DNA from: Pantoea eucalypti
GTDB taxonomy: Bacteria > Pseudomonadota > Gammaproteobacteria > Enterobacterales > Enterobacteriaceae
Direction: 5' to 3'
Length of the DNA stretch: 64,000 bases
Assembly: GCF_009646115.1 (NCBI RefSeq)
Contig: NZ_CP045720.1
Coordinates: 744,001 to 808,000 of the forward strand
The translations under genes were made by a program, and so were the position numbers. Below the pieces are notes generated by a model that was not told the origin of the DNA, did not search any database, and saw nothing but the letters and a program-made list of their open reading frames with translations. Of this stretch, positions 37,594 to 49,662 are shown in pieces (positions within the stretch are counted from its first letter, which is position 1; each line of letters opens with the position of its first letter).

Positions 37594-38991
37594 TTAGTCG
37601 CGAGAACCGATGTCGCGCAGTTTCTTACCTGCCATCAGATTACGTTCAATGTGCTCCAGCGAGACGTTTTTGGTCTCAGGAATCAGCATCAGCGTCAGCA
37701 GAATGAAGAACAGGTTAAGCGCCGCGTAGACCCAGAAGGTGTTCGCATTGCCCAGCGTATTCAGCATGGTCAGGAAGGTTGCACCCACGATCATGTTTGC
37801 GATCCAGTTGGTGGTCGTAGAGACAGTGATACCGAAGTCGCGGCCTTTCAGCGGCTGAATTTCGGAACAGAGTACCCAGATCAACGGACCGGCTGACATG
37901 GCAAAGCCAACGATAAACATCAGCAGCATACCGATCGCAAAGTACTGTGCGCCTGCAGAGTGAATACCGAAGTGCAGCATTGTACCCAGCACGCCCATAC
38001 CGGCTGCCATCACCATAAAGCCCAGAATCAGCGTAGGTTTACGACCCCAGCGATCCACCAGACCAATAGCAATAAAGGTGGCCAGAACGTTGACCAGACC
38101 CACAATCACCGTGCCCCACATCTGCTGGGTGGTGTTAGTGAAGCCTGCGATTTCGAAGATTTTTGGCGCGTAGTACATGATGACGTTCATGCCGGTAAAC
38201 TGCTGCATCACCTGCAACAGGATGCCGAGATAGACCGCGCGACGGAAGTGGCTGCTGCTGGTGAACAGACCCCAGCCAGACTGCTTGACCTTCAGGCTCT
38301 CACGAATCTCTTCCAGCTCACGTTTTGCCTGCTCGCTGGTGTCACGCAGACGATCCAGTACACGTTGTGCATCGCGGAAGTTGCCTCGCGCCGCCAGCCA
38401 GCGCGGGCTGTTTGGCAGGAAGAAAACACCGACCAGCAGCAGCAGTGCCGGAATCGTGATGATACCCAGCATCCAGCGCCAGTTGCCGGTAAAGCTGAAT
38501 GCGGTATCGGTCAGGTAAGCACCCAGAATACCGATAGTAATCATCAGCTGGTAAAGCGAAATCATACTGCCGCGAATTTTTTCCGGTGCGATCTCAGAAA
38601 GATAAAGCGGGGCGGTATAAGAGGCGATACCGACAGCCAGACCCAGCAGAACGCGGGCGCTGATCAGCATTTCCGGGTTTGGCGACATTGCTGACCAGAG
38701 TGAACCGATCACGAAAAGAATCGCACCGGCCATCAGGCTTTTCTTACGGCCCAGGCGGGATGACATCCAGCCGCTGCCGATAGCACCGACCGCCGCACCA
38801 AACATCATGGAACTGACGATCCACTCCTGCTGATGAGGGGTGACGTTAAAGTCCTTTGCGATAAACGGCAGAGCACCGGCGATAACGCCGATATCCAGAC
38901 CGAACAGCAGTCCCGCAAGGGCCGCCAGAAAGCAGACAAATAAGGTCATCGCCTTATTTGAAGTTCTGCTTTTGTGTGTATTGCCAGGCAT
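37594..38991 (-). CDS. galP: Galactose/proton symporter GalP
   Basis: 465 residues, 12 membrane helices, sugar-porter branch of the MFS. Motifs are [42 protein letters not shown] and PNSPRWLA. Imports galactose and glucose with protons. Upstream lie a near-perfect GalR/GalS operator and a CRP site, the same logic as E. coli galP. Confidence 0.94.
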   Translation of the reverse strand: MPGNTHKSRTSNKAMTLFVCFLAALAGLLFGLDIGVIAGALPFIAKDFNVTPHQQEWIVSSMMFGAAVGAIGSGWMSSRLGRKKSLMAGAILFVIGSLWSAMSPNPEMLISARVLLGLAVGIASYTAPLYLSEIAPEKIRGSMISLYQLMITIGILGAYLTDTAFSFTGNWRWMLGIITIPALLLLVGVFFLPNSPRWLAARGNFRDAQRVLDRLRDTSEQAKRELEEIRESLKVKQSGWGLFTSSSHFRRAVYLGILLQVMQQFTGMNVIMYYAPKIFEIAGFTNTTQQMWGTVIVGLVNVLATFIAIGLVDRWGRKPTLILGFMVMAAGMGVLGTMLHFGIHSAGAQYFAIGMLLMFIVGFAMSAGPLIWVLCSEIQPLKGRDFGITVSTTTNWIANMIVGATFLTMLNTLGNANTFWVYAALNLFFILLTLMLIPETKNVSLEHIERNLMAGKKLRDIGSRD

Positions 38992-39054
38992 TGTAGCCTC
39001 CAGGTTTATCCATCATTGTTTTTATCAATGTTAAAAAACCATTTGCGGGAAAAA

Positions 39055-39070
39055 AGTGAGCCTGATCACA
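39055..39070. promoter_or_regulatory. CRP site upstream of galP
   Basis: AGTGA-GCCTGA-TCACA, nearly the TGTGA-N6-TCACA consensus, 64 bp before the galP start and next to the GalR operator. Confidence 0.75.
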
Positions 39071-39073
39071 TCA

Positions 39074-39089
39074 GTGTAATCGCTTACAC
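39074..39089. promoter_or_regulatory. GalR/GalS operator upstream of galP
   Basis: GTGTAATCGCTTACAC agrees with the GalR/GalS consensus (GTGNAANCGNTTNCAC) at every fixed position. Confidence 0.85.
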
Positions 39090-39478
39090 ACGCTGAAACC
39101 CTGAAATTCAGCATATTTTTCCCGGAAAGATTAATTAACCAGTGAGGTATAGCACTCATTAAGTTTCTGACAATGCTCTATTTAGTGGCTATCAGACGAC
39201 GCTGAAAATAACGCATTTTCAGCATAATAACTACGTGCGTTAATTCTTAAATGTCAGATATACAAAGCATTTCGATTTGTAATCGTTAACATTTTGTCGT
39301 CAGAAAAAGCGAAAGGAAGTGTAGCTGAGAACTGAAAATTTGCTGCAGAGTAAAGAGGATGTCATTCAGGTTCGTTTTTTTCGTCTTCAGATGTCTGGAA
39401 TAAACAGCAGGGTTATCGTATTCCGGTGCCGGGCGGAGGCAGACATTCTCAGGTGAGCAATGGGGCTGATCGGGCGAT

Positions 39479-39508
39479 AAAAAACCCCGCCACCGGGGCA
39501 GGGTTTTT
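39479..39508 (-). terminator. metK terminator
   Basis: On the minus strand, CCCCG-GTGG-CGGGG is followed by six T, 18 bp after the metK stop codon. Confidence 0.88.
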
Positions 39509-39525
39509 ATCAGCAGCCGCTAACC

Positions 39526-40677
<1,152 letters not shown>

Positions 40678-40821
40678 TCTGTTCTTTACCTTAAATATGG
40701 TTTGAGTACGACTGCATAGCGCCAGTGAGGTTGTCTGACCTGACGCCCCTTCAGGCAAAGCCGCGAGCAGTGAGGTAGTATCAGCACAGCAGGCTGACAC
40801 CGCCTGGATAGTAACCTGTTT

Positions 40822-40845
40822 AGATGGAAAACCATCTGGACGGCT
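40822..40845. promoter_or_regulatory. Putative tandem MetJ boxes upstream of metK
   Basis: Three adjoining octamers AGATGGAA, AACCATCT and GGACGGCT match AGACGTCT at 4, 5 and 6 of 8 bases. Tandem octamers are how MetJ binds, and metK is a MetJ target in E. coli. Confidence 0.55.
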
Positions 40846-40958
40846 ATTTTAGGATAGAGGATAAACCAATTACCAGCCCTTTTTCTGTTTAAGCGCTTAA
40901 CCTGTAACCGTTATCGGCATAATTTGCTGACACTGCACGCAATTCCCGGATAATCTTT

Positions 40959-40987
40959 TTGCATTTTAGCGCTGTAAACTGTATAAA
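40959..40987 (+). promoter_or_regulatory. Putative speA promoter
   Basis: TTGCAT and TATAAA spaced by 17 nt. Transcription from about 40994 would give a leader of about 520 nt, starting with a GCTGCT/AGCAGC hairpin (40993-41009). Confidence 0.45.
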
Positions 40988-41115
40988 ACGCCGCTGCTTC
41001 GATAGCAGCAGCAAGGATGACGCCACTGTTTGCGTCGCGCCTGTCAGACTCTGGTCTGGCTTTCACCCAGGTTGTTTTCCATGTGCCCCTGGCATGTGCG
41101 GAGGTGATACAAGTA

Positions 41116-41250
41116 ATGAACCACGCTTTTTCTTCTTCCGGTTCCTTGCGCTGCGGCGCTGCACTGGCTCTCTCCTGCCTCCCATCTGTTTCTTTGTCCT
41201 GCCGACACTATGTCCGATGCGGTAATTTTACCGACACAGGCGCCGGCTAA
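41116..41250 (+). CDS. Candidate small protein in the speA leader
   Basis: ATG 41116 lies 7 nt after GGAGGTGAT, an almost complete anti-16S match and the strongest ribosome binding site noticed in the window. The 44-residue product is Ser/Cys-rich with a weakly hydrophobic centre (LRCGAALALSCLPSVSLSC). I do not recognise it. It sits in the long speA leader and may be a small protein or a regulatory upstream ORF. The frame is open to an ATG at 41017 without a ribosome binding site. Confidence 0.45.
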   Translation: MNHAFSSSGSLRCGAALALSCLPSVSLSCRHYVRCGNFTDTGAG

Positions 41251-41517
41251 TCTTTATCTCTGTTCTGCTGGTTTGGTCTCTTCTCTGCGCCCGCGTAGCG
41301 GAACGACGCAGGTTATCCATGGTCAATACATAACTAAATGTTCTCTGTTTAAACGGAGATGGCCAGGGTGTTTTACACTTAACTCTCATGCGTGAATCGC
41401 GCTGACGGCAACGTCAGGTGAACAGGACATTGTCTTTAATGTGGCAACAGGTTTTCAGATTAGCGGCCATAAAGCCGGTTAGCAGTTCTATCTTTCAACG
41501 GAAAATTGAGGTTCGCG

Positions 41518-43494
41518 ATGTCTGACGACATGAAGAATATCAAAGGTTCGTCAGCTGGCGAACAGGGTGCACTCCGCTCCATGCAGGAGGTGGCAATGAA
41601 CGATCAGGATGCGAGCAAAATGTTGCGTACGTACAACATCGCCTGGTGGGGCAACAACTATTATGACGTTAACGAACTGGGCCACATCAGTGTCTGCCCC
41701 GATCCGGATCGTCCGGATGTGCGCGTCGACTTAGCCCGCCTGGTTAAAGAGCGCGAAGCACAGGGCCAGCGTCTCCCCGCCTTGTTCTGCTTCCCACAGA
41801 TTCTGCAACACCGTCTGCGCTCGATTAACGCCGCGTTTAAACGTGCGCGCGAATCTTACGGCTACAAAGGCGACTACTTCCTGGTTTACCCGATCAAAGT
41901 TAACCAGCACAAACGCGTTATTGAGTCGCTGATTCACTCTGGCGAACCGCTGGGACTGGAAGCAGGCTCGAAAGCCGAGCTGATGGCCGTGCTGGCGCAT
42001 GCCGGTCAGACCCGCTCAGTGATCGTCTGTAACGGCTACAAAGATCGCGAATATATTCGTCTGGCACTGATTGGCGAGAAGATGGGCCACAAAGTCTATC
42101 TGGTGCTGGAGAAGATGACGGAAGTGCGGCTGGTGCTGGAAGAAGCGGAGCGTCTGAATGTCGTGCCGCGTCTTGGCATCCGTGCGCGTCTGGCTTCGCA
42201 AGGCTCCGGTAAATGGCAGTCGAGCGGCGGCGAAAAATCGAAGTTTGGTCTGTCCGCCACGCAGGTGCTGAAACTGGTTGAGATCATGCGCGAAGCGGGT
42301 CGCATCGACAGCCTGCAGCTGCTGCATTTCCATCTGGGTTCGCAGATGTCCAACATTCGCGACATCGCCACCGGCGTGCGTGAGTCGGCGCGTTTCTACG
42401 TCGAACTGGCGAAGCTGGGCGTTAACATCAAATGTTTCGATGTCGGTGGCGGTCTGGGCGTCGATTACGAAGGCACGCGCTCGCAGTCTGACTGCTCGGT
42501 CAACTATGGCCTGAATGAGTATGCCAACAACGTGATCTGGGCGATTGGTGCGGCCTGTGATGAGCACGGTCTCGAGCATCCGACCGTCATTACCGAGTCG
42601 GGTCGTGCTGTGACCGCGCACCACACGGTACTGGTCTCCAATATCATTGGTGTCGAGCGTAACGAGTTCAGCGAACCTGAAACGCCGGATGCGGATGCGC
42701 CGCGCCCGATTCTCAGCATGTGGGAAACCTGGCAGGAGATGCATGAGCCAAGCACCCGTCGTTCGCTGCGTGAATGGCTGCACGACAGCCAGATGGATTT
42801 GTCTGATATCCATACCGGCTACGCCTCCGGTACATACGATCTGAAGCAGCGTTCATGGGCTGAGCAGCTCTATCTGAGCATCTGCCACTATATTCAGCAG
42901 CATCTTGATCCCAGCAACCGTGCGCACCGTCCGATCATCGACGAACTGCAGGAGCGCATGGCAGATAAGATCTACGTGAACTTCTCGCTGTTCCAGTCCA
43001 TGCCGGATGCGTGGGGTATCGACCAGCTGTTCCCGGTACTGCCGCTGGAAGGGCTGAACAAGAAGCCGGAGCGTCGCGCCGTGCTGCTCGACATCACCTG
43101 TGACTCCGATGGCACCATCGATCACTACGTGGATGGCGACGGTATCGCGACGACCATGCCGATGCCGCAATATGACGTGGATAATCCGCCAATGCTGGGC
43201 TTCTTCATGGTCGGTGCTTATCAGGAAATTCTGGGCAACATGCACAACCTGTTCGGTGACACCGAGGCGGTAGATGTCTACGCACGCGAAAATGGCGATG
43301 TGGAAGTCCAGCTCTCTGATGAAGGCGATACCGTGGCGGACATGCTGCGTTACGTGCAGCTTGATCCCAACGAGCTGATGGCGCTGTTCCGTAATCAGGT
43401 GCAGGCATCCGATGTCGACGAAGAGCTGCGCGCGCAGTTCCTGGAAGAGTTTGAGAGCGGCCTCTACGGTTACACCTATTTAGAAGATGAATAA
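41518..43494 (+). CDS. speA: Biosynthetic arginine decarboxylase SpeA
   Basis: 658 residues, identical in length to E. coli SpeA, starting [20 protein letters not shown]-binding Lys127 lies in YPIKVNQHK, and the [14 protein letters not shown] phosphate-binding loop and CDSDG active-site motif are present. Converts arginine to agmatine. Start ATG 41518 is preceded by TTGAGG; an upstream Met at 41506 is less likely. speB follows after 170 bp. Confidence 0.97.
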   Translation: MSDDMKNIKGSSAGEQGALRSMQEVAMNDQDASKMLRTYNIAWWGNNYYDVNELGHISVCPDPDRPDVRVDLARLVKEREAQGQRLPALFCFPQILQHRLRSINAAFKRARESYGYKGDYFLVYPIKVNQHKRVIESLIHSGEPLGLEAGSKAELMAVLAHAGQTRSVIVCNGYKDREYIRLALIGEKMGHKVYLVLEKMTEVRLVLEEAERLNVVPRLGIRARLASQGSGKWQSSGGEKSKFGLSATQVLKLVEIMREAGRIDSLQLLHFHLGSQMSNIRDIATGVRESARFYVELAKLGVNIKCFDVGGGLGVDYEGTRSQSDCSVNYGLNEYANNVIWAIGAACDEHGLEHPTVITESGRAVTAHHTVLVSNIIGVERNEFSEPETPDADAPRPILSMWETWQEMHEPSTRRSLREWLHDSQMDLSDIHTGYASGTYDLKQRSWAEQLYLSICHYIQQHLDPSNRAHRPIIDELQERMADKIYVNFSLFQSMPDAWGIDQLFPVLPLEGLNKKPERRAVLLDITCDSDGTIDHYVDGDGIATTMPMPQYDVDNPPMLGFFMVGAYQEILGNMHNLFGDTEAVDVYARENGDVEVQLSDEGDTVADMLRYVQLDPNELMALFRNQVQASDVDEELRAQFLEEFESGLYGYTYLEDE

Positions 43495-43561
43495 TCGGCG
43501 CTGGCAGCCTGCAATCGCATATTGCAGTTGCCGTTAACTATGCCGATAATCTGACCCACTC

Positions 43562-43606
43562 AATCCCTTCCTCGTCGGGCCTAACGACGCGGAGGGGATT
43601 TTTTTC
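43562..43606 (+). terminator. Hairpin and T-run between speA and speB
   Basis: AATCCC-TTCC-TCGTC pairs imperfectly with GACGCGGAGGGGATT, followed by seven T. May attenuate read-through from speA into speB. Confidence 0.7.
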
Positions 43607-43664
43607 ATCTCAACCTTAATGGCTTGCGGGCCTGGCCTGACTAACGCACATAGAGAGAGCAATT

Positions 43665-44585
43665 ATGTATAACACCCTTGGCAATCAGTATGACAACTCC
43701 CTGGTTTCTAACGCCTTTGGTTTCATGCGTTTTCCGCTGAATTTCCAGCCTTACGACAGCGACGCCGAGTGGGTTATCACTGGCGTGCCATTTGATGCTG
43801 CAACATCGGGCCGTCCGGGCAGCCGCCTGGGTCCGGGCGCGATTCGTCAGATCTCCACCAATCTGGCCTGGGAAGGCTGCCGCTGGCCGTGGGATTTCGA
43901 CCTGCGTCAGCGTCTGAACGTGGTCGACTGTGGCGATCTGGTTTACGCCTTCGGTGATTCGCAGGATCTTTCCGACAAGTTGCAGGCTCACGCGGAAAAA
44001 CTGCTGGCCAGTGGCAAGCGCATGATGACTTTTGGCGGCGATCACTACGTTACGCTGCCACTGCTGCGCGCCCATGCAAAACACTTCGGTAAGATGGCGC
44101 TGGTGCATTTCGATGCGCATACCGACACTTACTCCAACGGCCCGACCTTCGACCACGGCACTATGTTCTTTACCGCGCCGAAAGAAGGTCTGATCGATCC
44201 ACAGCATTCTGTGCAGATCGGTATCCGCACCGAATTCGACAGGAGCCTTGGCTTCAACGTGCTGGATGCGGCGCAGGTCAACGACCGCAGCGTTGACGAT
44301 ATCCTCGCGGAAGTGAAACGCACCGTTGGTGATCTGCCGATCTATCTGACCTTCGACATCGACTGTCTGGATCCGGCGCATGCGCCTGGCACCGGCACGC
44401 CAGTGATTGGCGGCCTGACCACGGATAAAGCGACCAAGCTGATCCGTGGCCTGCAGGGCATGAACATTGTCGGCATGGATCTGGTGGAAGTGGCACCGGG
44501 ATACGATCATGCTGATCTGACAGCACTGGCGGCGGCGACGCTGGCGCTGGATATGCTGCATGTTCAGGCTGCAAACAAAGGTTAA
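43665..44585 (+). CDS. speB: Agmatinase SpeB
   Basis: 306 residues of the arginase/ureohydrolase family. Manganese ligands are visible in [19 protein letters not shown] and [18 protein letters not shown]. Hydrolyses agmatine to putrescine and urea, the step after SpeA. Ends at a hairpin terminator. Confidence 0.97.
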   Translation: MYNTLGNQYDNSLVSNAFGFMRFPLNFQPYDSDAEWVITGVPFDAATSGRPGSRLGPGAIRQISTNLAWEGCRWPWDFDLRQRLNVVDCGDLVYAFGDSQDLSDKLQAHAEKLLASGKRMMTFGGDHYVTLPLLRAHAKHFGKMALVHFDAHTDTYSNGPTFDHGTMFFTAPKEGLIDPQHSVQIGIRTEFDRSLGFNVLDAAQVNDRSVDDILAEVKRTVGDLPIYLTFDIDCLDPAHAPGTGTPVIGGLTTDKATKLIRGLQGMNIVGMDLVEVAPGYDHADLTALAAATLALDMLHVQAANKG

Positions 44586-44597
44586 TCCTGTCATGAG

Positions 44598-44623
44598 CCT
44601 GCCGGGTTAACCTGGCAGGTTTT
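44598..44623 (+). terminator. speB terminator
   Basis: CCTGCC/GGCAGG stem around a GGTTAACC-containing loop, followed by four T. Confidence 0.75.
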
Positions 44624-44777
44624 GCGCCGCCGGCTAATGCGGCACAGTGCCAGTAACGACCGCCATCCGCTTTTCCTCCTCAGGATTGTTTCCCTTTATC
44701 ACAACGCCCGCTGCTCAGGCGTAACCGCGCATCAGCAGCTAAACTCATTGATATCAATTCTCAACGTGGAGACAATC

Positions 44778-45188
44778 ATGGGCTTTCTTGATGAACTGGC
44801 GGGATCGCTACAGGGCGCGCAGAGTGATGGGCATTTGCCCGGACAACTTCAGGCGGTCTGGCACTGGGTGCAGGAGCAGGGCGGTATTGAAGTGCTGCTA
44901 CAAAAATTCCAGCAGGGCGGGCTGGGCGAGGTGTTTGGTTCGTGGATCGGCACCGGGGCGAATCAGCCGGTAGAACACAGCGATATCCACTCTGCATTTG
45001 GTCAGGCTGAGCTACAGTCACTGGCGGATAAGCTGGGAACCGACGTTAAGGGCGCCGCGGGCACGCTGGCGGTTATTCTGCCGCAGCTGATCGACAAAAT
45101 GTCACCTCAGGGGCATATGGATGAGGCGTCGCTGCACGAGAATAAACTCGATTTAGGTTCGATGGTGGATCAGATATTCAAACGTTAG
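44778..45188 (+). CDS. YidB-like DUF937 protein
   Basis: 136 residues starting MGFLDELAGSL, with ATG 44778 after GGAG. The helical GIEVLLQKFQQGGLGEVFGSWIGTGAN and LAVILPQLIDKMSPQG segments are typical of the YidB/DUF937 family. Function unknown. The frame is open to 44622, but the extra part is unlike the family. Converges on loiP. Confidence 0.88.
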   Translation: MGFLDELAGSLQGAQSDGHLPGQLQAVWHWVQEQGGIEVLLQKFQQGGLGEVFGSWIGTGANQPVEHSDIHSAFGQAELQSLADKLGTDVKGAAGTLAVILPQLIDKMSPQGHMDEASLHENKLDLGSMVDQIFKR

Positions 45189-45216
45189 GCCAGTGATTCT
45201 GACCTGATCCGTACTG

Positions 45217-45243
45217 CAGGCGCATGCTGTGTGCATGCGCCTG
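45217..45243. terminator. Hairpin between yidB-like gene and loiP
   Basis: Eleven-bp perfect stem CAGGCGCATGC/GCATGCGCCTG with a 5-nt loop between convergent genes. There is no long T-run. Confidence 0.6.
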
Positions 45244-45252
45244 TATCAGGCA

Positions 45253-46011
45253 TTACTTCTTCGCGTCTGCCGCAATACGTTCACGGATGTGCTCGGCACG
45301 CGCTTCAGAAGCGGGGTGCGAGTCAAACATCGAGCTCTGACGTCCCTGTTCCAGCTTCGCCAGTTTCTCAAAGCTGGTCACCAGACCTTCCGGATTAATG
45401 TTGCGCTTCTTCATCAGATCGTAGGAGTAATCATCTGCCTGCGATTCCTGAGTCTGGGAGAACTGTGCGTTAACCAGTTTTTCACCCATCTCACCCAGTT
45501 GCGACTGAGACAGTGAACCGATCACGCCGCCAACTGATGCGGCTGCCGTGCGGGCGGCGGTTGTGGCATACGCCAGCTGCATCGCTTTACGCGTATGACC
45601 CAATGCAACGTGGCCCATCTCATGGCCCAGCACGCCTTCCACCTCATTGTCAGTCATCATATCCATCAGGCCGCTGTAAACGCGGATACAGCCGTTTGCC
45701 ATCGCCCAGGCGTTGACATCTTTGGTCTGATAAACCTTATAGTTCGCCGGAACGCCATTGATATTATCGCCCAGCGCGGCTGCAATCTTATTCAGGCGCT
45801 GCTGATACTCACTGTTAGCGGGCGCCAGCTGATTATCCTTGTCCATCTGCTCACAGGATTTATCGCTCAGTTGCTTTACCTGATCGTCGCTCAGGCTATA
45901 AGCCTGATAGGCCTGCGCGCCAGATTGCATCAGTGCATTATTGTCTAAACCCTGACAGCCGCTGAGCATCGCTGTCAGGCCAAGTGCTAACACCATTTTT
46001 TTGGTTTTCAT
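45253..46011 (-). CDS. loiP: Metalloprotease LoiP (YggG)
   Basis: 252 residues, as in E. coli. Lipoprotein signal MKTKKMVLALGLTAMLSGC with Cys19; M48 zinc motif HEMGH in GVLGHEMGHVALGH. An outer-membrane-facing protease induced at low osmolarity in E. coli. The frame is open to 46050, but the lipobox sets the start at 46011. Lies between speB and tktA as in E. coli. Confidence 0.95.
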   Translation of the reverse strand: MKTKKMVLALGLTAMLSGCQGLDNNALMQSGAQAYQAYSLSDDQVKQLSDKSCEQMDKDNQLAPANSEYQQRLNKIAAALGDNINGVPANYKVYQTKDVNAWAMANGCIRVYSGLMDMMTDNEVEGVLGHEMGHVALGHTRKAMQLAYATTAARTAAASVGGVIGSLSQSQLGEMGEKLVNAQFSQTQESQADDYSYDLMKKRNINPEGLVTSFEKLAKLEQGRQSSMFDSHPASEARAEHIRERIAADAKK

Positions 46012-46282
46012 GCTGTATCCCATCCATAACAAGGTAAGAAAAACAAACACCTGAAACTCACTCAGATGAATAAACGATTTGGTTATAGCGTGCCAGTCTG
46101 CACTTTGCTAGCAGACCTGGCCGAAAAAGCCATACGAAGCGGTGACATTTAGCGTTTTACAACATGTACTTTTGACCTGACTTTCATGTACATTGATGGG
46201 CAACTTTTTCCTTGTTTTGCCCGGTAACTCATTAATAACAATCAGTTAAGGTGCGAAGCATTAATCCGACCTGGAGTAGAAA

Positions 46283-48277
46283 ATGCCCTCTCGTAAAGAG
46301 CTTGCCAACGCCATTCGTGCGTTAAGTATGGATGCAGTACAGAAAGCGAAATCGGGACATCCGGGTGCCCCAATGGGCATGGCGGACATCGCTGAAGTAC
46401 TCTGGCGCGGCTACCTGAACCACAACCCGACCAACCCGCTGTGGGCCGACCGCGACCGTTTCGTCCTCTCTAACGGTCACGGCTCAATGCTGATCTACAG
46501 CCTGCTGCACCTGACCGGCTACGATCTGCCACTGAGCGAACTGGAAAACTTCCGCCAGCTGCACTCAAAAACTCCAGGTCACCCTGAATATGGCTACACC
46601 GTGGGCGTTGAAACCACCACCGGTCCGCTGGGGCAGGGTATCGCCAACGCCGTCGGCTTCGCCATTGCTGAACGCACACTGGCCGCGCAGTTTAACCGTC
46701 CGGGTCATGACATCGTAGACCACAACACCTATGTCTTCATGGGTGATGGTTGCATGATGGAAGGTATTTCTCACGAAGTCTGCTCACTGGCGGGTACGCT
46801 GAAGCTGGGCAAACTGGTTGCCTTCTATGATGACAACGGTATTTCCATCGATGGTCACATTGATGGCTGGTTCACTGATGACACCGCTAAGCGCTTTGAA
46901 GCGTACGGCTGGCATGTCGTGCGCGGCGTAGACGGCCATGATGCAGATGCGATTGCTAAAGCGATCGACGAAGCGAAGAGCGTCAGCGACAAGCCTTCAC
47001 TGCTGATGTGCAAAACCGTTATCGGCTTCGGTTCACCGAACAAAGCGGGCACCCATGATTCACACGGCGCGCCGCTGGGTGATGACGAAGTGGCACTGAC
47101 CCGCAAACAGCTGGGCTGGAACCACGCACCGTTCGTTATTCCTTCAGACATCTACGCTGAGTGGGACGCAAAAGAAGCGGGCCAGGCGAAAGAAGCGGCA
47201 TGGGATGAGAAATTCGCTGCGTATGCGCAGGCCCATCCTGAGCTGGCTGCTGAATTTAAACGTCGCGTGAGCAACGAACTGCCAGCTAACTGGCAGGAAG
47301 AGTCTCAGAAGTTCGTTGAACAGCTGCAGGCGAACCCGGCGAAGATCGCCAGCCGTAAAGCGTCACAGAATGCTATCGAAGCCTTTGGTAAAATTCTGCC
47401 GGAATACCTGGGCGGCTCAGCTGACCTGGCGCCGAGCAACCTGACTATCTGGTCTGGTTCTAAGCCAATCAACGAAGATGCTGCGGGTAACTACATCCAT
47501 TACGGCGTGCGTGAATTCGGTATGACCGCTATCGCTAATGGTCTGGCACTGCATGGCGGCTTCCTGCCATACACCGCTACCTTCCTGATGTTCGTTGAGT
47601 ATGCGCGTAACGCAGCGCGTATGGCGGCACTGATGAAGATCCGTCAGATCATGGTCTACACTCACGACTCAATCGGTCTGGGTCAAGATGGCCCGACGCA
47701 TCAGCCGGTTGAGCAGATGGCGAGCCTGCGCACCACACCAAACATGAGCCTGTGGCGTCCATGTGACCAGGTAGAATCTGCGGTGGCGTGGAAATATGCT
47801 ATCGAACGTCAGGATGGCCCAACGGCACTGATCTTCTCCCGTCAGAACCTGGCGCAGCAGGAACGTGATGCTGCACAGCTGGCTAACGTGGCGCGCGGTG
47901 GTTACGTGCTGAAAGATTGCGACGGCACCCCTGAGCTGATCCTGATCGCAACCGGTTCAGAAGTTGAACTGGCTGTCGGTGCCTGGGACAAACTCACCAG
48001 CGAAGGCCGCAAAGTGCGCGTGGTCTCGATGCCGTCAACCGATGCTTTCGACAAGCAGAGCGATGAATACCGTGAATCTGTGCTGCCGAAAGCCGTCAGC
48101 GCTCGCGTTGCTATTGAAGCGGGCATCGCTGATTACTGGTTCAAATACACGGGCCTGAATGGCGCTATCGTGGGTATGACCAGCTTCGGTGAATCTGCAC
48201 CTGCAGATCAGCTGTTCGAGCTGTTTGGCTTTACCGTTGACAACGTCGTCGCGAAAGCGAAAGCGCTGCTGGCGTAA
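46283..48277 (+). CDS. tktA: Transketolase TktA
   Basis: 664 residues. Thiamine-diphosphate motif [13 protein letters not shown]...AFYDDN and the transketolase signatures ([26 protein letters not shown]) are present. Transfers two-carbon units in the pentose phosphate pathway and supplies erythrose 4-phosphate, the substrate of the neighbouring epd product. Preceded by ACCTGGAG. Confidence 0.97.
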   Translation: MPSRKELANAIRALSMDAVQKAKSGHPGAPMGMADIAEVLWRGYLNHNPTNPLWADRDRFVLSNGHGSMLIYSLLHLTGYDLPLSELENFRQLHSKTPGHPEYGYTVGVETTTGPLGQGIANAVGFAIAERTLAAQFNRPGHDIVDHNTYVFMGDGCMMEGISHEVCSLAGTLKLGKLVAFYDDNGISIDGHIDGWFTDDTAKRFEAYGWHVVRGVDGHDADAIAKAIDEAKSVSDKPSLLMCKTVIGFGSPNKAGTHDSHGAPLGDDEVALTRKQLGWNHAPFVIPSDIYAEWDAKEAGQAKEAAWDEKFAAYAQAHPELAAEFKRRVSNELPANWQEESQKFVEQLQANPAKIASRKASQNAIEAFGKILPEYLGGSADLAPSNLTIWSGSKPINEDAAGNYIHYGVREFGMTAIANGLALHGGFLPYTATFLMFVEYARNAARMAALMKIRQIMVYTHDSIGLGQDGPTHQPVEQMASLRTTPNMSLWRPCDQVESAVAWKYAIERQDGPTALIFSRQNLAQQERDAAQLANVARGGYVLKDCDGTPELILIATGSEVELAVGAWDKLTSEGRKVRVVSMPSTDAFDKQSDEYRESVLPKAVSARVAIEAGIADYWFKYTGLNGAIVGMTSFGESAPADQLFELFGFTVDNVVAKAKALLA

Positions 48278-48284
48278 TAACTGG

Positions 48285-48352
48285 CCAGGCGGGTCTGCTC
48301 CCGCCTGGTTGTGAAATTAAAGGGGCGATCCTTTCGTCCCTTTTGCTCTTTT
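48285..48352 (+). terminator. Double terminator after tktA
   Basis: A 9-bp CCAGGCGGG/CCCGCCTGG hairpin (48285-48308), then a 10-bp AAAGGGGCGA/TCGTCCCTTT hairpin (48319-48343) followed by T-rich sequence. Confidence 0.85.
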
Positions 48353-48381
48353 ATTCCTGCAGTAATAACACTTTCTGGCTT

Positions 48382-48406
48382 AAATTTGTGACGCAGATCC
48401 AAATTT
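48382..48406. promoter_or_regulatory. CRP-like dyad upstream of epd
   Basis: AAATTTG and CAAATTT arms 11 nt apart, with TGTGA in the left half and a poor right half (TCCAA). CRP controls epd in E. coli, so this is plausible. Confidence 0.4.
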
Positions 48407-48591
48407 ATGCAGTCAGATTGATCGCAATCATTCCTGTTATTCCTTCCTTCTATTATTCTGGCTGAACCGTTTCAGTCGTCGGGCCAGCCGCCCTGATTTC
48501 GGACAATGCCGGGCAAGAATCTCCTGTACAAAATGCAGTGAAGCGCTCAGGCTAACGGCACGTTTTTTCAGTCTGACGTGGCAGGAGAGAA

Positions 48592-49611
48592 ATGACGGTA
48601 CGGATAGCGATAAATGGTTTTGGCCGGATTGGACGCAATGTCCTGCGCGCGCTCTATGAAACGGGCCGACGTGCAGAGATTACCGTGGTCGCGATTAATG
48701 AGCTGGCTGAAGCCACCGGTATGGCGCACCTGCTGAAATACGATACCAGCCATGGCCGTTTTGCTTTCGACGTTCGTCAGGAGCGCGATGTTATGTGGGT
48801 GGGTGGCGATACCCTGCGCATTTTGCACCGTGCAGACATAGCCGATTTGCCGTGGCGTGAACTCGATGTGGATGTGGTGCTGGACTGTACCGGCGTCTAT
48901 GGCTCACGGGCTGATGGCGAAGCCCATCTGCAGGCGGGTGCCAAAAAAGTGCTGTTCTCTCATCCTGGCGGAAACGATCTCGACGCGACTGTCGTGTTCG
49001 GTGTTAACCAGCAGGATCTCACCGCCAGCGATCGCATCGTCTCCAATGCGTCCTGCACCACAAACTGCATTATTCCGGTCATTAAACTGCTGGATGATGC
49101 GTTTGGTATCGAATCCGGCACCGTCACGACGATCCACTCGGCGATGCACGATCAGCAGGTGATCGACGCCTATCACAGCGATCTGCGCCGGACCCGCGCG
49201 GCCAGTCAGTCCATCATTCCAGTGGATACGCGTCTGGCGGCAGGCATCACCCGTATTTTTCCGAAATTCAACGATCGCTTTGAGGCGATAGCCGTTCGCG
49301 TCCCGACGATTAACGTGACGGCCATTGATCTCAGTGTTTCTGTGCATAACGCGGTAACGGCATGTGACGTTAACACCTTGTTGCGAAGCGCGGCAGAAGG
49401 GGCATTTCGTGGTATAGTTGACTACACGGAATTACCGTTAGTCTCAGTAGATTTTAACCATGATCCGCACAGTGCCATTGTGGACGGAACACAAACGCGG
49501 GTCAGCGGTCAACACCTTATCAAGACACTGGTCTGGTGTGACAATGAATGGGGCTTTGCTAACCGAATGCTCGACACGACGTTAGCGATGGCCACAAGCG
49601 GTTTCAGGTAA
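48592..49611 (+). CDS. epd: Erythrose-4-phosphate dehydrogenase Epd
   Basis: 339 residues, GAPDH-like. NAD-binding [10 protein letters not shown] and catalytic Cys155 in SNASCTTNC. First step of the DXP-dependent pyridoxal phosphate route. Heads the conserved epd-pgk-fbaA cluster; the 51-bp gap to pgk argues for co-transcription. Confidence 0.96.
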   Translation: MTVRIAINGFGRIGRNVLRALYETGRRAEITVVAINELAEATGMAHLLKYDTSHGRFAFDVRQERDVMWVGGDTLRILHRADIADLPWRELDVDVVLDCTGVYGSRADGEAHLQAGAKKVLFSHPGGNDLDATVVFGVNQQDLTASDRIVSNASCTTNCIIPVIKLLDDAFGIESGTVTTIHSAMHDQQVIDAYHSDLRRTRAASQSIIPVDTRLAAGITRIFPKFNDRFEAIAVRVPTINVTAIDLSVSVHNAVTACDVNTLLRSAAEGAFRGIVDYTELPLVSVDFNHDPHSAIVDGTQTRVSGQHLIKTLVWCDNEWGFANRMLDTTLAMATSGFR

Positions 49612-49662
49612 GACGCGGTTTGCGTCTGGCAAAACTTATGAGAATCAACGAGAGGATTCACC

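Larger units (their letters stand above)
38992..39525. other. Regulatory region between galP and metK
   Basis: Holds the galP CRP and GalR sites near 39055-39089 and the metK terminator at 39479-39508. From 39100 to 39470 I see no gene and no convincing structure. Confidence 0.6.
40678..41517. other. metK-speA intergenic region
   Basis: 840 bp holding MetJ-like boxes, a speA promoter candidate, a hairpin at 40993-41009 and a 44-codon ORF at 41116-41250. A second overlapping ORF (41210-41395, ending CFTLNSHA) has no ribosome binding site; it recalls the C-terminus of YqgB, which lies here in E. coli, but the match is too short to claim. Confidence 0.5.
48278..48591. other. tktA-epd intergenic region
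   Basis: 314 bp with the tktA terminators and a CRP-like dyad near 48382-48406. A GGCAGGAGAG ribosome binding site lies just before epd. No gene is seen. Confidence 0.55.

Noticed and set aside
37960-38694. 244-codon plus-strand ORF opposite galP
   Set aside because: Antisense shadow; composition (His/Gln-rich) typical of reversed membrane-protein codons.
41210-41395. 61-codon ORF resembling the YqgB C-terminus
   Set aside because: Only a short CFTLN match and no ribosome binding site; position alone is not enough.
42016-42813. 265-codon minus-strand ORF inside speA
   Set aside because: Antisense shadow produced by biased codon use; product is not protein-like.
43641-44594. 317-codon minus-strand ORF opposite speB
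   Set aside because: Antisense shadow of a well-conserved gene; no ribosome binding site or recognisable domain.
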